A DNA stretch of 64,000 nucleotides from Vibrio crassostreae 9ZC13 (GTDB lineage Bacteria; Pseudomonadota; Gammaproteobacteria; Enterobacterales; Vibrionaceae): positions 62,001-126,000 of the forward strand of contig NZ_AJYZ02000002.1 in the NCBI RefSeq assembly GCF_000272045.2, written 5' to 3'. Below the pieces are notes generated by a model. That model was not told the DNA's origin. It was given only the letters and a program-made list of their open reading frames with translations, and did not search any database. How positions within the stretch are numbered: position 1 is the stretch's first letter; every line of letters begins with the position of its first letter. Positions 35,230-45,319 of this stretch are shown here, one piece after another. A program made the translations under genes and the position numbers.

Positions 35230-36441
35230 ATGAGCAAAGTTAACGTAAAGAAAGTTGTAGTAGCCTACTCTGGCGGTCTAGACACATCAGTAATCATTCC
35301 ATGGTTGAAAGAGAACTATGACTGTGAAGTGGTTGCGTTTGTTGCGGATGTTGGTCAAGGCGACGAAGAGTTGATTGGTATCGAAGAGAAAGCAAAAGCT
35401 TCTGGTGCATCTGAGTGTTACATCGCAGACCTTAAAGAAGAGATGGTTGCTGACTACATCTACCCAACGCTGAAAACGGGCGCTTACTACGAAGGTAAAT
35501 ACCTACTAGGTACGTCGATGGCGCGTCCAATCATCGCGAAAGCACAGGTTGAAGTCGCACGTAAAGTAGGTGCAGACGCACTGTGTCACGGCTGTACTGG
35601 TAAAGGTAATGACCAAGTTCGTTTTGAAGGCGCATTTGCTGCACTAGCACCTGATCTACACGTAATTGCACCATGGCGTGAATGGGATCTAGTGAGTCGT
35701 GAAGAGTGTCTAGATTACCTGGCTGAGCGTAACATCCCTTGTACGGCTTCTCTTACTAAGATTTACTCGCGTGATGCAAACGCATGGCACATCTCAACAG
35801 AAGGCGGCGTTCTAGAAAACACATGGAATGCACCTAACGAAGATTGCTGGGCTTGGACTGTAGACCCTGAGCAAGCGCCAAACGAATCTGAAACAGTGAC
35901 GCTTAAAGTTGAAAAAGGCGAAGTGGTTGCGGTTGATGGCGAAACAATGACGCCATACAACGCACTGGTTTACCTAAACGAGAAAGGTGCTAAGCACGGT
36001 GTTGGTCGTATCGATATCGTAGAGAACCGTCTTGTTGGCATGAAGTCTCGTGGTTGTTACGAAACTCCGGGTGGCACAATCATGATGGAAGCACTGCGTG
36101 CAGTAGAGCAACTGGTTCTTGATAAAGCGGCATTCGAATTCCGTGAAGAGCTCGGTGTTAAGGCTTCTCACCTTGTATACGATGGTCGTTGGTTCACTCC
36201 ACTATGTAAGTCAATCCTTGCCGCGACAGAAGAGCTAGCACAAGACGTGAATGGTGAAGTGGTTATCAAGCTTTACAAAGGCCATGCAACGGTGACTCAG
36301 AAGCGTTCTGACAACAGCCTGTACTCAGAAGAGTTTGCAACCTTTGGTGAAGATGAAGTTTACGACCAAAGCCATGCTGAAGGCTTCATCCGCCTTTACT
36401 CGCTATCAAGCCGTATCCGTGCTTTGAATAGCCAAAAGTAA
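35230..36441 (+). CDS. argG: Argininosuccinate synthase ArgG
   Basis: ATP-dependent condensation of citrulline and aspartate. The ATG at 35230 follows AGGAGAAAG and gives 403 residues starting [20 protein letters not shown]; an earlier in-frame ATG at 35173 has no ribosome site or homology. The P-loop-like [15 protein letters not shown] (PPi loop), [15 protein letters not shown], and IAPWREWDL and [15 protein letters not shown] motifs are typical of the 400-residue ArgG type (as in Bacillus and Vibrio), distinct from the longer E. coli type (447). It is 113 bp after argB and ends at a strong terminator. Confidence 0.95.
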   Translation: MSKVNVKKVVVAYSGGLDTSVIIPWLKENYDCEVVAFVADVGQGDEELIGIEEKAKASGASECYIADLKEEMVADYIYPTLKTGAYYEGKYLLGTSMARPIIAKAQVEVARKVGADALCHGCTGKGNDQVRFEGAFAALAPDLHVIAPWREWDLVSREECLDYLAERNIPCTASLTKIYSRDANAWHISTEGGVLENTWNAPNEDCWAWTVDPEQAPNESETVTLKVEKGEVVAVDGETMTPYNALVYLNEKGAKHGVGRIDIVENRLVGMKSRGCYETPGGTIMMEALRAVEQLVLDKAAFEFREELGVKASHLVYDGRWFTPLCKSILAATEELAQDVNGEVVIKLYKGHATVTQKRSDNSLYSEEFATFGEDEVYDQSHAEGFIRLYSLSSRIRALNSQK

Positions 36442-36510
36442 TCCTAACAATGAGTTAGTGAGCTAGCCTTTGATGAAAGATTGAAGGTTAGTAAACAGAC
36501 ATTATTATGC

Positions 36511-36547
36511 AAAGCCCATTCACTATTGATTAGTGAGTGGGCTTTTT
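36511..36547 (+). terminator. Terminator after argCBG
   Basis: Arms AAAGCCCATTCACTA (36511-36525) and TAGTGAGTGGGCTTT (36531-36545), one T-G pair, then T. Confidence 0.9.
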
Positions 36548-36643
36548 ACTTTCTATTTGCCTAATAAATCAGCTTCGGTTTTTCCTATCGGATGGCATAT
36601 AATTCGCGCTCCACGCTAAAAATAATCAATGGATTGAACTGTT

Positions 36644-36682
36644 GGTGAATAAATATGTGAAAATAATGAATTAATACTTTAT
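36644..36682. promoter_or_regulatory. Tandem ArgR boxes upstream of argH
   Basis: TGAATAAATATGTG (36646-36659) and TGAATTAATACTTT (36667-36680) each match 11 of 14 positions of TGAAT-W4-ATTCA and are exactly 21 bp apart, as in paired ARG boxes. Confidence 0.72.
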
Positions 36683-36728
36683 TTTCATTTTGAATTGCCG
36701 TAAGTTTAAACCATCAGAAAAATACTGA

Positions 36729-38663
<1,935 letters not shown>

Positions 38664-38688
38664 AGCATTGATTTTATAGTCCCTAAAA

Positions 38689-38716
38689 AAAAGATCAAAA
38701 AATTGATCTTTTTTGG
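38689..38716 (+). terminator. Terminator after argH
   Basis: Stem AAAAGATCAA (38689-38698) / TTGATCTTTT (38703-38712), AAAA loop, T run. Confidence 0.8.
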
Positions 38717-38760
38717 GAACAAATTAAGAAAAGTCCGGTCTATTAAAGTACCACTGCTTT

Positions 38761-38780
38761 TTCTTAGAATTTTCTAAGAA
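38761..38780. repeat. Near-perfect palindrome downstream of argH
   Basis: TTCTTAGAA-TT-TTCTAAGAA: 9-bp arms around 2 bp, immediately before a second terminator. Role unknown. Confidence 0.5.
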
Positions 38781-38813
38781 AGCCCTAGAATCGATTGGTT
38801 CTGGGGCTTTTTT
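38779..38813 (+). terminator. Second terminator between argH and DUF3624 gene
   Basis: Stem AAAGCCCTAGAA (38779-38790) / TTCTGGGGCTTT (38799-38810), one wobble pair, then TTT. The partly T-rich other side may also serve the convergent gene at 38925. Confidence 0.78.
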
Positions 38814-38924
38814 CTATCTGCTGTTTGGGAAATGATGATGGCTTGCTAAGTCGGGTCATTTAATTTGGCATTTAGCCTTTATCGCTTATCTAGCCTTTAT
38901 TACTTATCTAGCAAAATCTCTCTG

Positions 38925-39173
38925 TTAGCGCTTTTTGTTCCTTAAAGGCAGCACGACAAACTTCATTATCCAATGCAACGACAGTAAGCCACTGAACGCA
39001 AAAGCGGCCATCATCAACGCGATGGCATTGATGGTTTTTGGGTCTTCTTTGAAAAACAACCACCATGCTCCCCAACTTAAAATCGACAACACCATCAGCT
39101 GATTCATACAGCGCTGGCAGCGACCGAGTTTGTTACGGATTTTTTCACTTTTATTGCAATGAATGCATGTCAT
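38925..39173 (-). CDS. DUF3624 family small membrane protein
   Basis: An 82-residue protein resembling the DUF3624 family of Vibrionaceae. The N-terminus holds two CxxC pairs (MTCIHCNKSEKIRNKLGRCQRCMNQ is split as CIHC and CQRC), suggesting a small zinc-binding knuckle in the cytoplasm, followed by two hydrophobic helices (LMVLSILSWGAWWLFF and INAIALMMAAFAFSGLLSL) and a basic C-terminus. Function unknown. It diverges from the ridA-type gene. Confidence 0.78.
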   Translation of the reverse strand: MTCIHCNKSEKIRNKLGRCQRCMNQLMVLSILSWGAWWLFFKEDPKTINAIALMMAAFAFSGLLSLHWIMKFVVLPLRNKKR

Positions 39174-39259
39174 CTTGGGTTTGATTCGCGTTATGCTTGT
39201 TGCCCTGATAATAACACGTCACAAGATATTGGATCACGGTGACACGAGAGAGAAAGTCG

Positions 39260-39619
39260 ATGATTGAGCGCCAAGAAACCAAGCAACGTATGAGCCGTAT
39301 TGTTAAACACAACGGTACTATCTACCTATGTGGCCAAGTGTGTGCTGATGCAACCAAAGACATCACTGAGCAAACACAAACGATGCTGGATAAAGTCGAA
39401 GCCCTACTTGATCAAGCAGGCAGCGACAAAGAGCACATGCTGTCAGCAACGATTTACTTGAAAGACATGAAAGACTTCCAAGAAATGAACGCAGTTTGGG
39501 ATGCATGGGTTCCAGAAGGTCACGCTCCAGCTCGCGCATGTGTGACTGGCGACATGGCTCGCGAAGCGCTACTTGTTGAGATCTCTGTGATTGCTGCTGA
39601 GAAAAACAGCTGTTGTTAA
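39260..39619 (+). CDS. RidA/YjgF/UK114 family protein
   Basis: Members of this family hydrolyse reactive enamine/imine intermediates from PLP enzymes to keto acids plus ammonia. The ATG at 39260 follows GAGAGAAAG and gives 119 residues starting [15 protein letters not shown]; the GTG at 39239 would add seven. Features: [46 protein letters not shown], and the conserved Arg of [12 protein letters not shown]. The sequence is closer to the RutC/YoaB-like group than to RidA proper, so deaminase activity is likely but not certain. The tail ends with Cys-Cys. Own terminator at 39638. Confidence 0.85.
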   Translation: MIERQETKQRMSRIVKHNGTIYLCGQVCADATKDITEQTQTMLDKVEALLDQAGSDKEHMLSATIYLKDMKDFQEMNAVWDAWVPEGHAPARACVTGDMAREALLVEISVIAAEKNSCC

Positions 39620-39637
39620 TTCATTCTTAGTTCAATG

Positions 39638-39667
39638 AAAAGCCTCGCTGTTATGCGAGGCTTTTTT
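39638..39667 (+). terminator. Terminator after RidA-family gene
   Basis: Perfect 11-bp stem AAAAGCCTCGC / GCGAGGCTTTT with 6-nt loop and T run. Confidence 0.93.
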
Positions 39668-39688
39668 ATATGACTAATTCTGAAACAG

Positions 39689-41377
39689 TTAGCTAGATAC
39701 TTTTTGCATTATGCTACGACCAACAACTTGACCCGACTTAGATTTCTTCGTACGGATTAACAAGCCTTGATCCCAGTCTGTCCCAGCAGGTTGGTATTCC
39801 CATTTGACGAAATACTCTTTATTGTCAGAGCACACGTCACCCTGAACATAGTCATCTTGATCACAGAAGCGCACGACCGTGTTCAACTCTGTAAGGGTTG
39901 CCTGAGATTGTCGACCTGTTTGGTTGAACCACCAATAATCGATGTTAGCTAAATCTTCATAGGTGTATGGTTCGTCATGGGTATTGTCTTGTGCGGTTCC
40001 ATTTTGACATTCCGAACCGCTGATGGTGACATTGGATTCTGAGAAAGAGTAGCTTTCCTTCGCTACGGAGTTGTCTGCGCAAATCTGAGTGTTAACCCAT
40101 TCACCTTCAAAGTTTACGTAGCGCTCACCTCCAGCCTCATCTACAGGATAATAGAATGCGACTAACTGAGTGTTTCGGCTATCGGTGCAACTTGATGGCG
40201 ATAGATCACAGCTATCTCCATTTAACTCTGTTTTGTTAGTAATCTCTGTGTAGATGCCAGTAATCGGGTCGTAAGCTCCTGAGATAACTTCACGCTGCCA
40301 TGCGGAGTCGATATCTCCATCATCTTTATCGTCTCTAACTCGTTCATTGAAGTGATTTAACTCACTAATAGTGCTTGCTTGGAATGGACCAAAATTGAAC
40401 TCATCCCAAGGAAATGGTTCGTTGGTTTCTTGAACACCTTCAGGGTCTTGCAGTTGGTAAGCGAATGTCCCATTTTTAATGATCGAATAATTTTCGTCGG
40501 GGATTCCATCACAGCTTTTATCAACAAAGTTATGGCCTGCCGCGAGGCAGTTTAAATAATCTTCAGCTCTGCTTTCCGAAAGGGATGTGTCGTTTGAGCC
40601 AGCAAGCATAACTACGTTTTCTGAATCTAAAGTGAAGTCCATAGATGTCATGCCACGAGTTTTTTCAAAGAGCTCGATTGGCAGGGTTTTATCTGCATGT
40701 ACGTAGGTAAATGTTTGTGGGTCTAAGTCTGTAGCGATTTTATACTGAGTAACATCGATATAGCGTACGTGTTTATGACCACCTTGTGCGAACGGGTTGT
40801 TGGTATCAACGTCTCCACGCACCATTTCACCAAAAGAATCAGACATATGTGCGATAGCTTCAGCGTCAGTCACTATGTTCGTGGAAGCAACGCCAATCTC
40901 AGTTAAAAAAGTCTCAACACTGCTGATATTGTCGAGTCTAAGGTTGACTAACGCATCAGCAACTTGCTGATCGTCTCTGTCTTGTAGCTTTTCCGGGATA
41001 GTTAAAACGCCGCTTCCGGAACTACCAAATTGGTTATTAACAGACTGGAGTAGAACCGCTAAGTTTATCGCTCTGTTGTATTTACCAGCTGCTTCAAACG
41101 GTGTTACTACTTCTTGCACTGAAGCTGCTCCTACTTTTACACCATCAGGACCACCAATATAAAAGGTGACCGAATCGTTCGGGAGGGCGTTGAAATTCCC
41201 TTCTGAATCCGTTACTCCATTTAACCCTGAGCTTGTTGTGTATGATAACCCTTCAACAGCAGAATCAATAAATTGGTATGAGGTTATAGTTTCCTCGCTT
41301 GATCCTGAATTGGAGTCTGAGCCGCACCCAATTAAAGCCAAAGTAATGGTTGCTGCTAGCAAACTTTGTTTGAACAT
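39689..41377 (-). CDS. Large putative outer-membrane lipoprotein of unknown function
   Basis: I do not recognise a characterised family. The 562-residue protein begins with a lipoprotein signal (MFKQSLLAATITLALIGC, Cys18 lipidated, next residues Gly-Ser-Asp, so no inner-membrane retention signal). The first 60 residues of the mature part (FIDSAVEGLSYTTSSGLNG then TDSEGNFNALPNDSVTFYIGG) form a short beta domain seen at the N-terminus of several marine gammaproteobacterial lipoproteins. The rest is acidic, with four paired-Cys segments (NCLAAG/KSCDG, GDSCD/SSCTD, TQICAD/SECQN, RFCDQ/DVCSD), suggesting disulfides and an exported location. It stands alone; the base composition looks slightly more AT-rich than the neighbours. 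Confidence 0.72.
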   Translation of the reverse strand: MFKQSLLAATITLALIGCGSDSNSGSSEETITSYQFIDSAVEGLSYTTSSGLNGVTDSEGNFNALPNDSVTFYIGGPDGVKVGAASVQEVVTPFEAAGKYNRAINLAVLLQSVNNQFGSSGSGVLTIPEKLQDRDDQQVADALVNLRLDNISSVETFLTEIGVASTNIVTDAEAIAHMSDSFGEMVRGDVDTNNPFAQGGHKHVRYIDVTQYKIATDLDPQTFTYVHADKTLPIELFEKTRGMTSMDFTLDSENVVMLAGSNDTSLSESRAEDYLNCLAAGHNFVDKSCDGIPDENYSIIKNGTFAYQLQDPEGVQETNEPFPWDEFNFGPFQASTISELNHFNERVRDDKDDGDIDSAWQREVISGAYDPITGIYTEITNKTELNGDSCDLSPSSCTDSRNTQLVAFYYPVDEAGGERYVNFEGEWVNTQICADNSVAKESYSFSESNVTISGSECQNGTAQDNTHDEPYTYEDLANIDYWWFNQTGRQSQATLTELNTVVRFCDQDDYVQGDVCSDNKEYFVKWEYQPAGTDWDQGLLIRTKKSKSGQVVGRSIMQKVSS

Positions 41378-41577
41378 TACATCTTCCTTGTGAACATTTT
41401 AGTTGTAGTAAATTGCTGAAAATTCCCTTTATGGAATAAAGGTCACCTTTCGATGAGTTACTATTATAGAGGTATGCAAGGGGATGAATGGAAGTGTCGA
41501 AATGTATCTAAAAGTAACCAAGTGACTTTAATCATACTTGGTGTGGAAAACATTATGAAATATGTGGGTAAATAGAA

Positions 41578-41604
41578 AAATAGCTTACCAAAGGTAAGCT
41601 ATTT
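41578..41604 (-). terminator. Terminator after lpd-like gene
   Basis: Perfect 12-bp stem AAATAGCTTACC / GGTAAGCTATTT with a 3-nt loop; on the minus strand followed by TTC after the T run. Confidence 0.87.
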
Positions 41605-41622
41605 ATATTAAATATCAATAAT

Positions 41623-43089
41623 TTAACAACCAGGACCACAATCTAGGCAGTGTTTCACCATCTCTGGGCCTAGGTGCAGTTTCGCATTCAGGTCACGTAG
41701 GGCAGTTCGTACACCCTCTTCGATTACTGGGTGGTAGAACGGCATGTCTAGCATCTCAGAAACCGTCATCTTGTTCTGGTGTGCCAATGCTAATAAGTGA
41801 GCCAAGTGTTCTGCGTTTGGTCCCATCATCTCAGCACCAAGGAAGCGGCCTGTGCCTTGCTCGCCGTATACGTGCAGAATACCTTTGTTGCGAAGCATCA
41901 CTCGTGAACGACCTTGGTTTTCGAAAGACACTTCACCCGTTGCGAAACAGCCACATGTGCCTAAGCGTGTGGTGATCTCTTTGTAGGTTTCACCAACCAT
42001 CGCGATTTGCGGGTCAGAGAATACTGCCGAGATTTTAGAGCGGCGTAGGCCTGCACGAATCTCTGGGAAGCGACCTGCATTGTCACCCGCAATACGAGCT
42101 TGGTCTGCTGCTTCATGCAGTAGAGGCAGTTGGTTACTCGCATCACCAGCGATAAATATTGATGGTAGTGATGTTTGTAGCGTGTAGTGGTCTGCGATTG
42201 GCACACCACGTTCATCAAGCTCTAGAGAGGTATTCTCTAAGCCAAGCTTGTCAGTGTTAGGGCGACGACCTGTTGCTGCTAGTACGTATTCAACGACGTT
42301 AGTTTCTAATTCACCTTGTTTATTGATGAACTGGATTTCGACACGTGGCTCACCCGATTCAGTGGTAATGCGCTTCATGCTTTCGATTTTCACGTCGGCA
42401 TCGAGATAGAACTCTTCATTGAAAGCTTTATCTGCATAAGCCATGATCTCTGGATCAGTTACTGGGCCAACTTGACCACCCAAACCGAACAGTTTGGTCT
42501 TCACACCTAAGCGGTGCAGTGACTGACCAAGCTCAAGACCAATAACACCAGGGCCAAATACCGCAACCGATTCTGGTAAATCATCCCAGCTGAACACGTC
42601 GTCGTTAATGATCAGGCGATCGCCAAGCTCATTCCAAACGGCAGGGTATGCAGGGCGAGAACCGGTCGCGATAACAATACGCTTAGCGGTGACAACCGTG
42701 TGGTCATCAATTTGTAGTGTGTTGTCATCTAAGAACTTTGCGTAGCCAGAGATCTTGTCTTGCTCTGGGATTTCATCAACACCTTCTAAAACAAAACCAA
42801 CAAAACGGTCACGCTCAAACTTCACTCGGTCCATCACTTCACGGCCGTTAATCACGATATCACCTTGTGGGTGAACGCCAAAAGCCGGAGCTTTCTCGAT
42901 TTGGTGTACGCTTTCCGCAGCTGCAATAAGCAGTTTAGATGGCATACAACCAACACGAGCACAGGTTGTACCGTAAGGGCCACCTTCAATCATCACGACA
43001 CTGTCAGTGTGTGCTTTTGCAGCGCGGTAAGAACCTAAACCTGCCGTACCGCCCCCGATAACTGCTACATCTACATTGACTTGTTTCAT
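41623..43089 (-). CDS. Dihydrolipoyl-dehydrogenase-like disulfide oxidoreductase
   Basis: Class I pyridine-nucleotide disulfide oxidoreductase. The ATG at 43089 gives 488 residues starting MKQVNVDVAVIGGGTAGLGS (FAD motif at 12-19). The redox pair is Cys43/Cys48 in GTTCARVGCMPSKLLIAA, the NAD region is VAVFGPGVIGLELGQSLHRLG, the second FAD motif is IFIAGDASNQLPLLHEAADQ, and the C-terminal active pair is in PFYHPVIEEGVRTAL. The C-terminus ends in an unusual Cys cluster C481-x2-C484-x3-C488. No 2-oxoacid dehydrogenase subunits lie nearby, so it is unlikely to be the main Lpd of pyruvate dehydrogenase; its neighbourhood (Prx-Grx, OxyR) suggests thiol redox work. Substrate unknown. Confidence 0.85.
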   Translation of the reverse strand: MKQVNVDVAVIGGGTAGLGSYRAAKAHTDSVVMIEGGPYGTTCARVGCMPSKLLIAAAESVHQIEKAPAFGVHPQGDIVINGREVMDRVKFERDRFVGFVLEGVDEIPEQDKISGYAKFLDDNTLQIDDHTVVTAKRIVIATGSRPAYPAVWNELGDRLIINDDVFSWDDLPESVAVFGPGVIGLELGQSLHRLGVKTKLFGLGGQVGPVTDPEIMAYADKAFNEEFYLDADVKIESMKRITTESGEPRVEIQFINKQGELETNVVEYVLAATGRRPNTDKLGLENTSLELDERGVPIADHYTLQTSLPSIFIAGDASNQLPLLHEAADQARIAGDNAGRFPEIRAGLRRSKISAVFSDPQIAMVGETYKEITTRLGTCGCFATGEVSFENQGRSRVMLRNKGILHVYGEQGTGRFLGAEMMGPNAEHLAHLLALAHQNKMTVSEMLDMPFYHPVIEEGVRTALRDLNAKLHLGPEMVKHCLDCGPGC

Positions 43090-43302
43090 AATAATTTTCT
43101 CGCAATGGCTAAATTTGGTTTGAACGAACCCCTCCAACTCTGATGATTTTTTGAGAGTCAGGATTGCGGGTCAGTTTTGTGATTCTGTTTTATTAGGTTT
43201 AGCTTGTGACTCTGCTTTTATTGCTAACTATAGGTTAGTAAAAGACAGGCGAGTCACCAGCTATATTCTTTTTCCCAAAACTCAGATAAGAGTGTTTGGA
43301 AT

Positions 43303-43330
43303 AGCTAACCCACAAGAGGGTGGGTTAGCT
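43303..43330 (-). terminator. Hairpin after the Prx-Grx gene
   Basis: Perfect 11-bp stem AGCTAACCCAC / GTGGGTTAGCT, 6-nt loop, minus-strand tail TATTCC only weakly T-rich. Confidence 0.6.
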
Positions 43331-43363
43331 GATACTTCTAAGCCTATATCGTCGATGAAGCGA

Positions 43364-44092
43364 TTAGCCTAGGAAAGTTTCTAGTTCTTCACTACCACCG
43401 ATGTGTTTGCCACCGATGAATACTTGAGGAACGGTAGTGCGACCAGAGATTGCACGTAGGCTTACTGTTGTTGCATCTTTACCTAGAACCACTTCTTCGT
43501 AGTTCAGACCTTTGTCGATTAGGTTCTGTTTTGCTTTCATACAGAAAGGACAGCCTGGCTTAGTGAATACTGTGATTGACTCTTGCTCTTTGTGCTCAGG
43601 AGCAAGGTAGTTAAGCATAGTATCTGCATCAGAAACCTTGAACGGGTCGCCTGGTACGTCTTCTTCGATGAACATTTTTTCTACCACGCCGTTTTTAACC
43701 AGCATGCTGTAACGCCATGAACGTTTGCCGAAGCCGATGTCGTTTTTCTCAACTAGCATACCCATGCCGTCTGTGAAATCACCGTTACCATCTGGGATGA
43801 ATGTGATGTTTTCCGCTTCTTGGTCTGCTTTCCAAGCGTTCATTACGAATGTGTCGTTTACTGAAACACACAGAATGTCATCAACACCGTTTTCTTTGAA
43901 TACAGAGTGTAGCTCGTTGTAACGAGGTAGGTGGCTTGACGAACATGTTGGCGTAAACGCACCTGGTAGGCTGAATACGATAACTGTCTTGTCTTTGAAT
44001 AGCTCTTCAGTAGTTACGTTAACCCATGCATCACCTTGGCGAGTTGGGAATGTTACTTGAGGGATTGATTGACCTTCTTTAGATGCAAACAT
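43364..44092 (-). CDS. Peroxiredoxin-glutaredoxin hybrid (Prx5-Grx)
   Basis: A 242-residue fusion that reduces hydrogen peroxide and alkyl peroxides with glutathione as electron source, as shown for the Haemophilus and Chromatium homologues. Residues about 1-165 are a Prx5 domain with peroxidatic Cys50 in [18 protein letters not shown]; residues about 172-242 are a glutaredoxin with redox pair Cys181/Cys184 in [12 protein letters not shown] and [14 protein letters not shown] for glutathione binding. It diverges from oxyR across 222 bp with an OxyR-type site, indicating peroxide induction. Confidence 0.95.
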   Translation of the reverse strand: MFASKEGQSIPQVTFPTRQGDAWVNVTTEELFKDKTVIVFSLPGAFTPTCSSSHLPRYNELHSVFKENGVDDILCVSVNDTFVMNAWKADQEAENITFIPDGNGDFTDGMGMLVEKNDIGFGKRSWRYSMLVKNGVVEKMFIEEDVPGDPFKVSDADTMLNYLAPEHKEQESITVFTKPGCPFCMKAKQNLIDKGLNYEEVVLGKDATTVSLRAISGRTTVPQVFIGGKHIGGSEELETFLG

Positions 44093-44195
44093 ATTGATTT
44101 CCTTAAATAGTATTTTTAATTTTGTTCTATCAGAGCTTAACGTTTTTCTTCGCTCAGTTTCGTTTCGTTGAGCCCATTATTAGATAAATCCTTTG

Positions 44196-44242
44196 ATAGC
44201 TCTAATCGTTTGATGTTATGGTTTTGATAGGTAAATTCTATC
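44196..44242. promoter_or_regulatory. OxyR binding region between prx-grx and oxyR
   Basis: GATAGGTAAATTCTATC (44226-44242) contains an exact ATAG-N7-CTAT; a weaker ATAGCTCTAATC element starts at 44196, about three helical turns away. This fits OxyR's spaced ATAGnT contacts. Confidence 0.55.
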
Positions 44243-44314
44243 AAGAGCATTTTTCTTTTAAATGTTTCTATTAGAACCCTTGTTCTTATTAAAACCTGAG
44301 GTAAGAGACTGATC

Positions 44315-45208
44315 ATGAACATTCGTGACTTTGAATACTTGGTGGCGCTCGCAGAGCATAAACACTTCCGAAAAGCGGCAGAAGCGTGCTTTGTCAGTCA
44401 GCCGACACTAAGCGGTCAAATACGCAAACTCGAAGATGAAATTGGACTTCAGTTAACCGAGCGTAGTCCAAGGAAGGTAATATTTACAGAATCAGGGTTA
44501 CAACTTGTTGAACAAGCCAAGCGTATTCTCAATGAAGTGAAAACTTTTAAAGATATGGCGAGTGGACACGGTGAAGCGATGACGGGGCCAATGCACATTG
44601 GTTTTATTCCAACCGTGGGTCCTTACATCTTGCCTAAGATTGTTCCTCATCTAAAAGAGAGCTTCCCAGATCTTGAGCTTTACCTGCATGAAGCTCAGAC
44701 CCATCAGTTAGTGAGTCAACTTGAAGACGGCAAGCTTGATTGCTTGGTACTGGCTGCGGTTGATGAAACGGCGGTGTTTAAAGAGATTGATGTGTATGAC
44801 GAGCCGTTAAGTGTTGCCGTTCCATGTGACCACGAGTGGGCTCAACAAGACACTGTCGATATGCTGCAGCTAAATGGACAAACCGTACTGGCGCTAGGTG
44901 ACGGTCACTGTTTAAGAGACCAAGCCTTGGGTTTCTGTTTTGCTGCGGGTGCCAAAGATGACGAGCGCTTTAAGGCAACCAGCTTAGAAACGCTGCGTAA
45001 CATGGTCGCGGCGGGGGCGGGCATTACCTTGCTACCTCAGTTATCGGTGCCAAAGGAAAAGCAGAAAGATGGTGTGTGTTACGTACCTGCGGTGAATCCA
45101 ACACCTTCACGTCGAATTGTCGTGGCTTATCGTCCGGGCTCTCCATTGAAGGGACGTTTCGAGCAACTGGCTGAGACGATTCGAACTCAACTGGAGAAGA
45201 CGGCTTAG
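44315..45208 (+). CDS. oxyR: Peroxide-sensing LysR regulator OxyR
   Basis: LysR-type activator of catalase, peroxiredoxin and related genes, switched on by disulfide formation. The 297-residue protein has the winged helix MNIRDFEYLVALAEHKHFRKAAE (split for length) with SQPTLSGQIRKLEDE, and the regulatory domain with the two sensor cysteines at exactly the E. coli positions, Cys199 and Cys208 (ALGDGHCL and LGFCFAAG), as well as MVAAGAGITLLPQLS. Divergent to prx-grx, a frequent arrangement in gammaproteobacteria. It is followed by a 36-nt perfect palindrome terminator. Confidence 0.96.
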   Translation: MNIRDFEYLVALAEHKHFRKAAEACFVSQPTLSGQIRKLEDEIGLQLTERSPRKVIFTESGLQLVEQAKRILNEVKTFKDMASGHGEAMTGPMHIGFIPTVGPYILPKIVPHLKESFPDLELYLHEAQTHQLVSQLEDGKLDCLVLAAVDETAVFKEIDVYDEPLSVAVPCDHEWAQQDTVDMLQLNGQTVLALGDGHCLRDQALGFCFAAGAKDDERFKATSLETLRNMVAAGAGITLLPQLSVPKEKQKDGVCYVPAVNPTPSRRIVVAYRPGSPLKGRFEQLAETIRTQLEKTA

Positions 45209-45249
45209 CGCTTGAATTTAGAGCCTAGTCTGGTCAGATATAGATATAT

Positions 45250-45285
45250 AAAAAGGGTTGATATGAATTCATATCAACCCTTTTT
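45250..45285. terminator. Bidirectional terminator between oxyR and mrcA
   Basis: A perfect 36-nt palindrome: AAAAAGGGTTGATATGAA followed directly by its complement. It gives a stem of at least 16 bp with T runs in both directions. Confidence 0.93.
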
Positions 45286-45319
45286 GTTGGTTCATGTTAC
45301 TAGGTTCTACAAACCCTAG

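Noticed and set aside
38717-38813. Independent small RNA gene after argH
   Set aside because: No -35/-10 pair was found, so it is not listed as an RNA gene; only the structural elements are recorded.
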